From positions 248,001-312,000 of the forward strand of contig CAWFQA010000004.1 of the NCBI GenBank assembly GCA_963817855.1: a stretch of 64,000 nt of DNA, in the 5' to 3' direction. Origin of the DNA: JAKAAZ01 sp963817855 (GTDB lineage: Bacteria > Acidobacteriota > Terriglobia > Terriglobales > Acidobacteriaceae). A program made the translations under genes and the position numbers. Positions 9,316-19,205 of this stretch are shown here, piece by piece. How positions within the stretch are numbered: position 1 is the first letter of the stretch; the number at the start of each line of letters is the position of its first letter. The notes beneath the pieces are model-generated. The model made no database searches. It was not told the DNA's origin and saw only the letters and a program-made list of their open reading frames with translations.

Positions 9316-9729
9316 TCAGTTTTCGGTCTTACGTTTGTCCTGCTCGCGCACGGCGGCAATTCTTTGTGCGAGCCGCTGAAGTTCGGCGCGATCCAATATT
9401 TTCGAATCCACCATACCGACAAGCAGCGTTTCGACAGATCCCCCGCAAAGCCAGTCCACAATACGTTTCGCGGCGCGGCCTGCAACGCGCTGCCGCGATT
9501 CTGCCGGACGATAAACGAATGCTCGGTTCTCCACGGTGTGCTCTATATAACCTTTTTCTTCAAGGCGGCGCAGCATAGTGCGAACGGTAGAATCTGTCAG
9601 TCGACGTTCAAGCCCTTCGCGCACTTGCTCAGCCGTAACCGACGCCTCACGCCACACAATCGAGAGAATGCTGCTCTCGAGTTCTCCTAATTCGGCTGGA
9701 TTATGACGCTGTGGAGTAGGTGTCTTCAT
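9316..9729 (-). CDS. BlaI/MecI/CopY-family transcriptional repressor
   Basis: A 137-residue winged-helix repressor. The N-terminal DNA-binding domain (about residues 10-80) has the family pattern LGELESSILSIVW, then TDSTVRTMLRRLEEKGYI with the recognition helix, and AFVYRP at the wing. The C-terminal half is the dimerisation region where BlaR1-type peptidases cut. It is the first gene of the pair with the downstream M56 peptidase, the usual repressor/antirepressor arrangement. A perfect 17-bp palindrome sits three bases before its ATG, consistent with autorepression. The inducer is unknown. Confidence 0.93.
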   Translation of the reverse strand: MKTPTPQRHNPAELGELESSILSIVWREASVTAEQVREGLERRLTDSTVRTMLRRLEEKGYIEHTVENRAFVYRPAESRQRVAGRAAKRIVDWLCGGSVETLLVGMVDSKILDRAELQRLAQRIAAVREQDKRKTEN

Positions 9730-9731
9730 TG

Positions 9732-9748
9732 TGTTACTGACAGTAACA
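9732..9748. promoter_or_regulatory. Operator for the BlaI-type repressor
   Basis: Perfect palindrome TGTTACTG-A-CAGTAACA immediately upstream of the repressor ATG (CAT at 9727-9729). On the minus strand a -35-like TTGACA lies at 9770-9765, so the palindrome covers the expected -10/start region. The position and symmetry fit autorepression. Confidence 0.75.
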
Positions 9749-9844
9749 TACTAAGACGGTCCGCTGTCAAGAGGAATTTTGAGTTATCCAGAGTTCACTA
9801 CAGCACAACCAACCACAGCGGCAGCTAGGCTGGGGGTCGCCGGG

Positions 9845-9996
9845 CTGTAATCGCCGGCCGGGGATAATGAGCGGTTGGCTCGCCGAAATGGATCACTACG
9901 CGCTTTATGGGTCTGGTGGGGTGGGGAGTAGAGATTGTAGTGGCGAGCGTGGGGTTCCATTTCGATCAGGTAGTCGGAGTCGAAGTCGTAGAACAG
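9845..9996 (+). repeat. Repeat module M1, copy B
   Basis: Second copy of the sequence at 6901-7055, beginning CTGTAATCGCCGGCC. It lies upstream of the BlaI gene, so the two M1 copies bracket the BlaI/M56 pair as direct repeats. Confidence 0.7.
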
Positions 9997-10021
9997 GGCT
10001 CGAGGAGCCGTCCCCGGCCAA

Positions 10022-10089
10022 GCAAGCTCCTATGGACCGTGTCGTGTTGTACGGTCGGCTTTATTTCGTTTAGCAAACACAAGCAGACC
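10022..10089 (+). repeat. Repeat module M2, copy B
   Basis: Second copy of 6326-6391 (CAAGCTCCTATGGACCGTGT through to AAACACAAGC), directly following M1 copy B. No coding function is apparent. Confidence 0.6.
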
Positions 10090-10213
10090 TGACGGAACAA
10101 ATCCCGCCTCGATGAGTGTGTCGGCGAATTGTTATAAATCGAGGCTACTTGGCGAAGGCAAGAGCTAATGCGGGTACGGCGCGAACGGGGAGAGATGCAA
10201 GAGGATTTCGAAT

Positions 10214-12859
10214 TCAGTTTGTCCGCAGCGCAACCATTGGATCGATCTTTGAAGCTTTGCGAGCGGGAAGATAGCCTGCCAGCAGTGCGACTCCGCCTAG
10301 CAGAATCACCATCGCGACAAAGGTAAGTGGATCCGTTGGCGCTGTTTGAAACAGGAGAGAAGCAATCAGGCGCGCAACGGCGAGCGAAGCAACAAATCCA
10401 ATGGCGATTCCAATTAATGCGAGCTGCAGCGTTCTCCAGATGACATCAAGTTGTACCTGGGATTGGGTTGCGCCAAGAGCCATGCGGATGCCAATCTCCT
10501 GGGTCTTACGCGTAACGACGTAGGAGATGACGCCGTAGATTCCAAGCGACGCCAGAAGCAGCCCCAATCCTGCAAAGGCTCCGACGAGGAATACGAAGAA
10601 TCGGCGCGGAGAAGTCGCGTGATCTACCAGTCCTTGAACGGGCTTGAATTCCGTAGCTGGTTGTCCAGGATTGATGTTCCGCAGCGTCCGCATCACCGAC
10701 CCGGCCAGCGAGTCAGGAGGAAGCTTGGAACGCACCACCAGGTAAGAGCCTTCCGGCCCGAAATTCTTTGTTGCTGGAAGGTACATCTGCGCTCCTCCCG
10801 GCTCTTCAGCCGAAGTTTCGCGAACGTCGGCAACTACGCCGATGACCTCCGTATCGGCTCCACCAGCAATTGCATGGCGGCCAATGGGGTTCTGCCCCGG
10901 CCACAATTTCCGCGCCACGGTCTGGTTGATAACGACGACATTGCGGTTATTGACAAGGTCGTCCCAGCTAATATCGCGACCCTCCAGCATGCGCATTCCC
11001 ATCGCCTTTCCATATCCTGGCGAGACAATGTAGACAAAAACGGGGACGAAATCGTTAGCATTGAGTTTCTGTTGGCCCTTTGCCGCGATTCCCCAGCCTC
11101 GGTTCCGGCTCATCGGCAGATTGTCGGATATACCCGCCGCTTCGACGCCAGGAATCGTCGATGCCCGACGCACCACTTCCTGCCAGATGGCGGCCCGCTG
11201 GGCAGGGTTTCCGCCATCGTCGCAGTCAAAGCTGATTGCGCCGGCGTGGGCCGGCTCAAAACCAAGGTCCACGTCGAGGACACGAAGAAAACTGCGCAGC
11301 AGCAGACCGGCTCCGACCAGCAGAACGCAGGCCAGGGCTATTTCTGTGATTACCAGCGTAGACCGGATGCGATCGTGCCTTCTGCCCGCGCTGGCTCCAT
11401 GCCCACCATCCTTCAGAACTTCCTGCAGATGGTTGTTCGACAGTTGCAGCGCAGGCGTCATTCCAAAAAGAACTGCTGCTCCTACTGCGATGAACAGCGT
11501 CCATGCCAATGCGGTGCCGTCAATCCGCACCATACTGAGAAGCGGCAGACTGAGAGACCCCTGGTGCGCCAGATAGGTGATAACAACATAGGCCAGCCCT
11601 AATCCCAGCACTGCTCCAACGATTGCCAGCAGCAGGCTTTCTGTGAGCAGCTGACGCACAAGACGCCCGCGTTTTGCTCCCAGAGCGATACGCATTCCGA
11701 ATTCCCGGCTACGTGCAGCCGCCCGCGTGAGCAGTAAGCTGGAGAGATTCACGCAAACAATCAGCAGAATCATTCCCACGGCACACCACAGCACAATCAG
11801 GGACCGGCGCAGTTTTCCGCTGACATACTCTTTCAGGCCAGTGAGCTGGGCAGTGGATCCTTTCCCGTACTCCGGATGCTTGTTCTCGAAATAGAACTGC
11901 GGAAAAAGCGTGTCAGCCTCGCTCTGGGCCTGACCCATGCTCACACCTGGCTTAAGACGCCCCACCAGTGCTAGGTCGTTTCCGTCGTCACGGAAATCAT
12001 CCATGATGTAGGGGACAAAGAGATCGGTCTTGGCTCCGGGGGAGAAGACTGCGCCGAAGTCAAATGTCTCCGGCAACACGCCGACCACTGTGACGGAAGT
12101 ATTGTTCAGGTCAAGCTTGTCGCTAAGGTCAACCGTCCGGCCCACAATGCCGGGGTCGCCGCCAAACGTGCGTTTCCAGTACGAATAGCTTAATAAGGCA
12201 GCGGGCTGGGCATGATGGACAAACTCCTCCGGCCGCAACAGCCTACCGATTGCGGGTTTGACACCGAGCGTTTCAAAGAATCCCTCTGCGATGAGAATTC
12301 CTGTAGCAGGCCTTGGCTGACCGCTGCCAGAAAGCTTGAAGTTGTTAGGTCCGGTGAAAGCGAAATAGCCACTGACGGATCGAAAGGAGTGGTTCTGCCG
12401 CTGGAAATCCTGCGTGATATCCGCGGTATAGGTTTTGGAGGATTCACCGGACGTAGGATTTTTCTCTACAATCCGCACCAGTTGGTGCGCGTTCGGGAAC
12501 GGAAGAGGGCGCAGCAAAATCGTATTGACTACGCTGAAGACAGCGATATTAGCGCCGATGCCAAGCGCGAGGGTGAGGATGGCGATAAACGTGAATCCTG
12601 GTGCGTTGCGAAGCTGACGCAGCCCATAGCGAAGATCCTGCAGCGTAGATTCCAGCCACAGGGTACCGCGGGGCGCGCGGCAGTCCTCTTTAATCTGCTC
12701 AATCCCTCCGAACTCCAGACGTGTCTGGCGGCGGGCTTCGCTCTCTGCAATGCCGGAGCGAACCTTGTCCGCCACCTGGGTTTCGAAGTGGAAGCGTAGT
12801 TCTTTGTCCAACTCGGCTTCCATCTGTTTGCGGGCGAAAAGTCTACGTAGCCAGCCCAT
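10214..12859 (-). CDS. ADOP-family ABC transporter permease (MacB_PCD and FtsX domains)
   Basis: An 881-residue membrane protein with the layout of acidobacterial duplicated orphan permeases. A soluble N-terminal helix region (about residues 1-70, RKQMEAELDKELRFHF) is followed by the first transmembrane helix in LTLALGIGANIAVFSVVN, a periplasmic MacB_PCD domain, an FtsX core of three helices (about 370-480), a second MacB_PCD-like domain and a second FtsX core at the C-terminus (GIRMALGATQSQV, then LLGGVALLAGYLPARKA). No ATPase gene is adjacent, which is normal for this family. Its ATG overlaps the stop of the upstream PadR gene as TGATG, so the two are co-translated. The substrate is unknown. 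Confidence 0.93.
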   Translation of the reverse strand: MGWLRRLFARKQMEAELDKELRFHFETQVADKVRSGIAESEARRQTRLEFGGIEQIKEDCRAPRGTLWLESTLQDLRYGLRQLRNAPGFTFIAILTLALGIGANIAVFSVVNTILLRPLPFPNAHQLVRIVEKNPTSGESSKTYTADITQDFQRQNHSFRSVSGYFAFTGPNNFKLSGSGQPRPATGILIAEGFFETLGVKPAIGRLLRPEEFVHHAQPAALLSYSYWKRTFGGDPGIVGRTVDLSDKLDLNNTSVTVVGVLPETFDFGAVFSPGAKTDLFVPYIMDDFRDDGNDLALVGRLKPGVSMGQAQSEADTLFPQFYFENKHPEYGKGSTAQLTGLKEYVSGKLRRSLIVLWCAVGMILLIVCVNLSSLLLTRAAARSREFGMRIALGAKRGRLVRQLLTESLLLAIVGAVLGLGLAYVVITYLAHQGSLSLPLLSMVRIDGTALAWTLFIAVGAAVLFGMTPALQLSNNHLQEVLKDGGHGASAGRRHDRIRSTLVITEIALACVLLVGAGLLLRSFLRVLDVDLGFEPAHAGAISFDCDDGGNPAQRAAIWQEVVRRASTIPGVEAAGISDNLPMSRNRGWGIAAKGQQKLNANDFVPVFVYIVSPGYGKAMGMRMLEGRDISWDDLVNNRNVVVINQTVARKLWPGQNPIGRHAIAGGADTEVIGVVADVRETSAEEPGGAQMYLPATKNFGPEGSYLVVRSKLPPDSLAGSVMRTLRNINPGQPATEFKPVQGLVDHATSPRRFFVFLVGAFAGLGLLLASLGIYGVISYVVTRKTQEIGIRMALGATQSQVQLDVIWRTLQLALIGIAIGFVASLAVARLIASLLFQTAPTDPLTFVAMVILLGGVALLAGYLPARKASKIDPMVALRTN

Positions 12860-13209
12860 CAGATTTCCTCCAGGGTTCCTTTGAGAATGAGACCGACGAT
12901 GTCGGTGAGGCGCGCCCAGTTTTCGGTTTCAGTCCTGAGACGACCCCGCCCTTTGGCGGTAAGCTCGTAAAATTTCGCTTCCCGGCCGGTCTCCGAGGAC
13001 TTCCATTGGGAGGCGAGGAACTTTTTATATTCCAGCCGGTGAAGAGCTGGATAGAGTGAGCCCTGCTGGATCCGCAGTGCGTCGCGCGACATCTGCTGAA
13101 TTCGCTGGGCAATGGCATAGCCATGAACGGGACCCAGTGCAACGATCCTCATGATGAGCAGATCGAGGGTGCCTTGTGGGAGGTCGAATTTGACTTCGTT
13201 ATTCTTCAT
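12859..13209 (-). CDS. PadR-family transcriptional regulator
   Basis: A 116-residue winged-helix repressor. It shows the PadR pattern LPQGTLDLLIMRIVALGPVH-GYAIAQRI near residues 9-37, QGSLYPALHRLEYKKFL at the recognition helix and wing, and the conserved REAKFYELTAKGR. A short C-terminal helix serves dimerisation. It is the first gene of a two-gene operon with the ADOP permease and overlaps it by one base. PadR/ADOP pairing is widespread in acidobacteria; the regulator normally controls its own permease. A promoter-overlapping inverted repeat lies directly upstream. Confidence 0.94.
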   Translation of the reverse strand: MKNNEVKFDLPQGTLDLLIMRIVALGPVHGYAIAQRIQQMSRDALRIQQGSLYPALHRLEYKKFLASQWKSSETGREAKFYELTAKGRGRLRTETENWARLTDIVGLILKGTLEEI

Positions 13210-13504
13210 GCCTATGCCTTCTACATATACCGCCTTACGTGTAGAAGGTCAAGGTGTACCGCATTTTTTGTCCACCCAACGAAAATATCTCTATCGATTA
13301 GCTGTCGGGACCCAGACGAGCGTCTCATGTCGCCAACATTATGCGCTCATCGAGAAAAGCAGATTGCATACGATAAAAGGCGTTTATACGTAGGGATATG
13401 CTCTCAGTCCAAGAGAGATGTCCAGAAAGAGTGCAGTGACTGGGTAGCGCTACTTCACCGAACTGTGCCCAACTCAGTGCCGATGGGATCGATCCGCGCG
13501 GAGC
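13210..13504. other. Intergenic region
   Basis: Apart from the padR promoter and operator at 13217-13252, I see no gene, terminator or repeat in this AT-richer stretch. Confidence 0.5.
13217..13252 (-). promoter_or_regulatory. Promoter and overlapping inverted-repeat operator of padR-ADOP
   Basis: On the minus strand TTGACC (13252-13247) and TATATG (13229-13224) are separated by 17 bases, a good housekeeping promoter. An exact inverted repeat, CCTTCTACA (13217-13225) and TGTAGAAGG (13240-13248), spans the -10, the spacer and the edge of the -35. PadR proteins typically bind such ACA/TGT dyads, so autorepression is likely. Confidence 0.75.
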
Positions 13505-14932
13505 CTATACCGTGGCAAAACCACGTATGTAGGGGGTATTCGGCGGCCGGGGCCCTGTGTTAAAGAGCGGACCGTGTGTGGAGCGATATTTCATGTTTAT
13601 GTACGGCGTCTCGACGGCCCGTCCGACGGCAGAGTAACGGCCATCCTGCCAGTTTGAATCCATGTAGTAGTTCACAATCCCTGTTGACACAAGCAGCCGC
13701 TCCGCATTGAACGGCTCCTTTCTGGTCAGCATCATCTCGATAAGCCAGTGCTCGTGGGCGTTCGCCGCGTGGTACTGCGAGATGGGGCCGGGCCACCCAA
13801 GCATCGAGATGATCGTCGGGTTTTTTTGACCTTCGATATCGCCGGCGAAGGTCCAACCCACACCGCTGCCGGAAATTGAGGCCGCTTCCGTCCCGTCGTT
13901 ATACTCCACGATGCAGAGGCTGGTCTGCCTGCGTTGCTGGTTAATTTGGACACCCTGCTGAAAATGTCCCGCTGGCAGATCAAAATTTTTCCGCACGGCT
14001 TCCAGCGAGTTGTGGGCCCAGGGATTGGCTTCGACCCACTTCCATGCTTCAGGCCCGCGAATGGACTGCACCGACTTAACGCCTGTCTCCCCGCCCTTGC
14101 GACGATCCATAAAGGACTGGAGCACGTCAACGCAATGGAAGGCGGCTCCCTCGTCCGCCATGTCTCCAATCACGAGCCCGTTCTTAAGCGGCGTATCGGG
14201 AGCGAGGTCTATCTCGGGCTTGCGGTAGTAAATGGGTATGGAAGAACCTCCGGTGAGAGGAAAGTTCAGTTCACGGGATTTATCAAACATCCACTTGGCG
14301 TCGTCCCAGTTGTAGGAGAGGTGCTTGTCGTTAAAGATTGGCACCGAGCGTTGACTCTGCTCGAAGACTCGGATCACCTGCTGGTATATCCACCAGCGTG
14401 GCAAGAGCCAGTGCCCTTTGAGATCGGTTGGATAATTCCCGTGCTCGCAGACGATGACAACACCATCCACCGCAAGTTCCTTGCCACCAAGCGTGACGGC
14501 TTCCCCTACTGTTTTAAAGATGGGAATGTTTTTGGCTTTGCATACTTTCTGCCCCAGTAAGCTCGTATCCAGCTGATTGATGTAAACGGACACCACGTCC
14601 ACTTGCGAAGGAGTGTGGGCGCCCTTCCACCAATAACCGTCCAACAGCTTGTTTACGATCCAGTCGGCATGTGAAGTCGGGAGACCCCAATAGCTGACGA
14701 GACAGGCGATACGGGGCCGCTTTTGCCCAGTCTTCCGAGCAGCACCGGCCTGCTGAGTCTGCGGAACAGCACCGGCTGCGGTGCCGGTCAAAGCCGTCAA
14801 GCCGGCCAAACCCGCCATACCGGTCATTCCCAGCATTTCACGCCGGGTGAAGAGAGAGCGCGACTCCATCGTTTCGCTGATTGGGGATGAATCTTCCGGC
14901 CTGGCTGCAATTTCGATTTGTCTCGTTGTCAC
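13505..14932 (-). CDS. Tat-exported protein of unknown function
   Basis: A 475-residue secreted protein. The N-terminus has a twin-arginine signal (FTRREMLG followed by MTGMAGLAGLTALTGTAAGAV); the functional start may be MESRSLFTRREM at 14869 instead of the first ATG. The mature part begins RPRIACLVSYWGLPTSHADW and includes DGVVIVCEHGNYP and a run of aromatic, Gly and His residues near the end (GPISQYHAANAHEHWLIEMML). I do not recognise a catalytic family with certainty; related secreted proteins occur in acidobacteria and planctomycetes. It is monocistronic, with no neighbour on the same strand within 250 bp. Export through the Tat pathway suggests folding, perhaps with a cofactor, before secretion. 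Confidence 0.75.
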   Translation of the reverse strand: MTTRQIEIAARPEDSSPISETMESRSLFTRREMLGMTGMAGLAGLTALTGTAAGAVPQTQQAGAARKTGQKRPRIACLVSYWGLPTSHADWIVNKLLDGYWWKGAHTPSQVDVVSVYINQLDTSLLGQKVCKAKNIPIFKTVGEAVTLGGKELAVDGVVIVCEHGNYPTDLKGHWLLPRWWIYQQVIRVFEQSQRSVPIFNDKHLSYNWDDAKWMFDKSRELNFPLTGGSSIPIYYRKPEIDLAPDTPLKNGLVIGDMADEGAAFHCVDVLQSFMDRRKGGETGVKSVQSIRGPEAWKWVEANPWAHNSLEAVRKNFDLPAGHFQQGVQINQQRRQTSLCIVEYNDGTEAASISGSGVGWTFAGDIEGQKNPTIISMLGWPGPISQYHAANAHEHWLIEMMLTRKEPFNAERLLVSTGIVNYYMDSNWQDGRYSAVGRAVETPYINMKYRSTHGPLFNTGPRPPNTPYIRGFATV

Positions 14933-15383
14933 TATGGTTATTTGATCCCGTTGGTTTAGGTTTATTGCTTTATAACAAATACAGATGTATCAACTTGCTC
15001 GCTCTACTCTAATCGATGATGGTACCCGACCGTTATCTCATATCCTGGCGAACATCCCAAGCCGATCCGGCTTGACACTCGAAAGTTGGCTTCTCGGAAG
15101 CGACACGGTGATTCTTGAAAACGGCATTTTCGGCAACTACTAGGAACCATCGCCGTTAAATCGCAGTCAAGGCATCCCAACCTCGATTGGGGCATAAGTC
15201 GCCGATTCACTCGACCTGTGGATTAAATGAGAGTTAGGCTGTGGGAACTAATGGATTTGTACGCAAGCCGCGAACGGCAACCACTGATGTCACCGTCACC
15301 TAGGTGGAATAGCTGCTCAGTTTTGACTAGCGTACCTCACGTACAGTCCGTCCTTCATTTCGGGACCACAATTAAACTTCTGC
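14933..15383. other. Intergenic region without recognisable content
   Basis: About 450 bases between two divergent genes. Short open frames show no family resemblance. I see no clear promoter, terminator or repeat. Confidence 0.45.
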
Positions 15384-16014
15384 ATGGCATTCCAGCAGAC
15401 GCAAGAAATCTATCCGCGCCAAACGGCACCACGAGTGACACGAGCGATCATGGAAGCGTGGACTTGGATGATGAACAACGGACTTCTGGCACCCGATCCA
15501 GAGAATCACAGTGGGGATTGGGTCTTCCTGACCCGTGCATCCGAAAGGCTACAAAGCGAGAGGGACTTCGAGTTGTTTCGCCGAGCAATTCTTTTGTCAC
15601 CCAAGCTACTACATCCGCGAATTGTAGAGACGGCATGGCCGACCTTCATCCGCCACATATGACACCGCGGTGTTCGAAGCGTTCAAAAAAGTGGAGGTGG
15701 CAGTTCGGATTGCCTGTAGATACGACGCAAAGGTGATCGGCGTTTCGCTTATGCGCCAGGCATTTCATCCCGAAAGCGGACCCCTGACAGACAAATCATT
15801 GCCCGAGGCAGAACGTCAATCATTGAGCGACCTCTTCGCCGGCTCCATTGGCTCCTACAAAAATCCGATCAGCCACCGCACGGTGCAAATCGACGACACT
15901 TCCGAAGCTGGCGAAATGCTCATGCTTGCAAGTCATCTGCTACGAATCGTTGACGCCGCGCTGCAATGCGTCAGAATCCATGAATTCGTCGCTGAATCAC
16001 TCTGCGAGAGGTAA
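15384..16014 (+). CDS. TIGR02391 (Ymh-like) family protein, frameshifted
   Basis: Two abutting reading frames together make one TIGR02391-like protein. The first (15384-15662) ends LHPRIVETAWPTFIRHI. The second resumes at about 15650 as TYDTAVFEAFKKVEVAVR and carries the conserved LMRQAF, LFAGSIGSYKNPISHR and LMLASHLLRIVD. A one-base shift near 15650-15658 separates them. This family of small soluble proteins is often found in accessory regions and defence-associated neighbourhoods; its molecular role is unknown to me. The 5' end is uncertain because the ATG at 15384 has no strong ribosome site. The frameshift means it is either a pseudogene or an assembly error. Confidence 0.7.
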
Positions 16015-16411
16015 CGAGTCTAGGCCGGTGTACCGTGGTCACGATCTGGGCGATGTTTACAGCTCGTGGGGGGATGAACACCCCGCCGCGCATCGCTAAA
16101 GCCAGAAATGGCAGCGGCCGAGTCTCGAACTGGCAACGCCAACCGGTAAGCTGACTTCACCTACTTCTCAAGCTCTCGCAGATTTAGAGCTTAGATCCCT
16201 TCGTTTGTCTTGAATGCGGCTCTTTATTTCGATCGCTGTTTTGCCGTGCACTCGATTATCGTGATCTGGCCAGTCCACATTGTCGCTGACAAGGTTCAGC
16301 ACGCGCCTGCGGGTCCTCATACTAATGCGCTACACTAGCCACCGATTGGCACGCTTTATCGGATATTCCGTAAATATAAGAAAGAGATGCAAATAAAAGA
16401 AGGGGGCAAGC
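16015..16411. other. Intergenic region without recognisable content
   Basis: Nearly 400 bases with no gene or structured element that I can support. The downstream gene start at 16412 is preceded by AAGAAGGGGGC, which would serve as its ribosome site. Confidence 0.45.
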
Positions 16412-18479
16412 ATGCTTACACGGCGCGAGTTTCTTCAGGCGCAAATGATGGGAATCACGTTGATTGTTGTTGAACCGCCGCATTCGCTGCGCGGCCAAGT
16501 CGGCGGTTCCGCGCGCCGCTTGCCCTGGACGCACTATGTGCGCATTGCAGGTAATTCTCTCAGGCTGGACCGCGTCGATCAGATCGTGAAGGAAGCCACG
16601 GAAACGCACGTCTTTGGCATCGAGACAGACAATGACATCCAGGGCCACTACGAGAGTTTCAGCAATCCCAATCCCGCCGAACAACTGGCGGCGATCAAGG
16701 CGGTGGCAGAAAAGGCCCATGCCGTTGGGAACTACGCCTTTGTGTATGTCACTGGGTTCGAATGCATCACCTCGAATGCCGACCACGTAAAGCACACCTT
16801 TTACAAGGATCATCCGGACTGGGTGCAAAGAAAGATCACCGGCCAGCCGGCGCTGTTTGGAGGAGGCACCGCTTTCTGGATTAGCGCGGGAGACGAAGAT
16901 GTCTGGGTCAGCCCTTATGTTCCGGAGTGGCGAAAGATGTACATGGAACACGTTCGCCAGATTGCGGCGACGGGCATCGACGGCATCTACGTGGACGTCG
17001 CGTTCTGGATGACGCACTTTCCGAGCTGGGCAACGAGCTGGTCCAGTTTTGACAAGTACACCGTGGCGGCATTCAAGTCCCGGTCCGGACTCGACGCCAC
17101 GAAAGAGCTGAAATTGGGTGATTTCTCCGACCCCAATTTTCGCCGCTGGGTAGATTTCCGCATCGCGTCGATTACCGAGTTCATGAAGGAAGTCCGCGAC
17201 AACATGAAATCCGTCAACCCGCATTCAGTGACCATCGCGGAGGTCTACCCCGGAATTGAGTTCCTGGCGATGCAGTTTGGCTCGGACGTTTACCAGCTTT
17301 ACGACGTGATCGACGTAATTGCACACGAGTACAACTGGAACAACCCAACGATGAACCGCATCAAGCGTGCCATGAACGCCGCAGACAAAGCGTCGCTCGA
17401 CTGGCTGCATTGGATGATCGGTATGTACAGCTTCCGGTCCTTTGCCGGTGAAAAACCTACCTGGATGCTGAGCTATTCCTGGGACGGCGAGAAAGATGTC
17501 AACCCGGGCGAGGAGATGCAGAACCTGTTTGCTTCGCAGCTCGCGGCGGGAACGAATTGCTGGGACGCGCGCGGCCATGTGATGTCAGGCTCCAACGACA
17601 TTGCCATGCGGACGAAGATTTTTGGATGGATTGCCGAGCACGAACAGGTCTTTTACAACTCTCGAACGGCCATCCACCCGATCGGCGTGTACTTCTCGCC
17701 GCATACTCGGGACTACTTCTGTGAAGAGTTTCTGGATTCCTACCTCGGACTCATGGCGTTGCTGATGCATTCCCACCGCGAATTTGAGATCGTCACGCCG
17801 CGCACTCTGGAAGGCTTTCACGGGGAGATGCTGGCCCTCCCGGACACGCGCTGTTTAGGCGCGCAGGAGCTTGCCGCGCTCGAAAGATATGCCAGGTCCG
17901 GAGGAAAGCTGATTGTCACCGGCCAGTCCGGGCAGTGTGACGATACCGGCAAACCGCACGGGTCGAATCCTCTGCACCAGTTCCTTGGCATCCACAGACC
18001 CGGCCCAGAAATCGATGGGCTCTGCCGGCCTGAAGTATGCTTACTTGCCGGACCGTCCCGGCCAAGCCTACTGGCAGGCTTTAAGCAAGGAATACAACGA
18101 GGCTGGCGCTCGCGGCGTTGCTATGGGGCAGAGTTCCCAATCGCTGCGTCATGACTTCAACATCGGCGTCATTCAGGCACTCGGCTTCAGCGTGCCGGTT
18201 CAGGTGGATGCTTCGCCTTTCGTCACCGCGCAGATATCACGCGTGGACGGCAAGATTCATATATTTCTGTTCAATTTCACCGGTCTTCAGGCACTCAAGA
18301 TCACGAAGCAGATTCCAGCACGCAACGTTGCAGTCTCGTTTCCTGCGAGCGCGGGTAGCCGGATCTTTCTGCTGCCGTATCTGGGAACGGCTCGCGAACT
18401 CACCGCCGAACACAAGGACAGGCGAATTCGCGCGGTCATTCCCGAAATCGACAAAGGCGCGACGGTGTGGATCGAGTGA
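16412..18479 (+). CDS. Tat-exported glycoside-hydrolase-like protein (GHL6-type), frameshifted
   Basis: A putative secreted glycosidase with a TIM-barrel domain. The N-terminus has a Tat-like signal (LTRREFLQAQMM). The barrel region includes VFGIETDNDIQGHYESF, GIDGIYVDVAFWMTHFPSW with an acidic residue at the usual catalytic strand, and HSVTIAEVYPG. A later segment (ELAALERYARSGGKLIVTGQ) resembles the trimerisation-like domain of beta-galactosidases. The first frame runs to 18154 but loses sense near 18000; the second frame resumes as DPAQKSMGSAGLKYAYLPD and ends at 18479 with KGATVWIE. Read together they give about 688 residues. The substrate is not predictable. Whether the break is real is unknown. 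Confidence 0.75.
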
Positions 18480-18559
18480 CCAGAAAGCAGCACTCTTTTG
18501 CTAACGGTCGGGCCATCATTTGTATCTGGTCCCATCGGCTCCAGATTAGTCTGAGGCCA

Positions 18560-19205
18560 TTCAGTACCGGCAAATGCGCTTGTATTGACTGAACGCCACC
18601 CGGTCGCGGACGTTCCCCTGAAAGTCCGGTCTTTGGCAAGGACGATTTGCTGCGGGGCCGGAGTTGCTCAAACCTCGTTTGCCGGGAAGCTCACGATTTT
18701 GGAAAAGGGACGCATCGAACTGGTAACCGGAGGAGCGGTTCATGATGATGTCGTGATCGCTGATGAGGCGGAGGTCATGCCGAGCGGGGCGAAGATGCGG
18801 TCATGGAGGAACTGGTCGTAGCGCTCGCCGGTGATTTTTTGGATGAGGATCCCGAGGACTACGTAGTTGGTGTTGCGGTAGCCCCACTGGTCGCCGGGCG
18901 CCCATTCAATAGGCAGGGCGTAGATCTTCTTCATCAGCTCGTCTTCAGTAAAGTCGAGGCGGAGATAAAAAGGACCATTAGGTCCTATGCGGTCGTCGGA
19001 CTCGTACTCAGAGAGGCCAGAGGTGTGGGAGAGAAGATTTTTGATGAGGATGGGTTTCAAGGTAGCCGGAGCGTCGGGGAAATATTTCGTGATGCTGTCG
19101 TCGGGGGAGAGCTTGTGCTCTTCAACGAGCATCATGATGGCGGCGACGAACTGCTTGCCAACCGAGCCGGACTGCATGAGGGTGTCAGGCGTGACGTGGG
19201 TGGGA
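18560..19205 (-). pseudogene. Beta-lactamase-family (PF00144) serine hydrolase fragment
   Basis: Degraded remnant of a penicillin-binding-protein-like serine hydrolase. It keeps the SxxK motif (SGSVGKQF), ILIKNLLSHTSGL and the YxN motif in WGYRNTNYVVLG, then PLGMTSA. A frameshift near 18752 follows, after which ISDHDIIMNRSSGYQF continues in another frame and fades out by about 18560. Both ends are missing: there is no signal peptide and no C-terminal KTG box. At about 19200 it is cut off against the truncated 5' end of an oppositely oriented Ig-like gene, so this is a rearrangement scar. No active product is expected. Confidence 0.8.
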
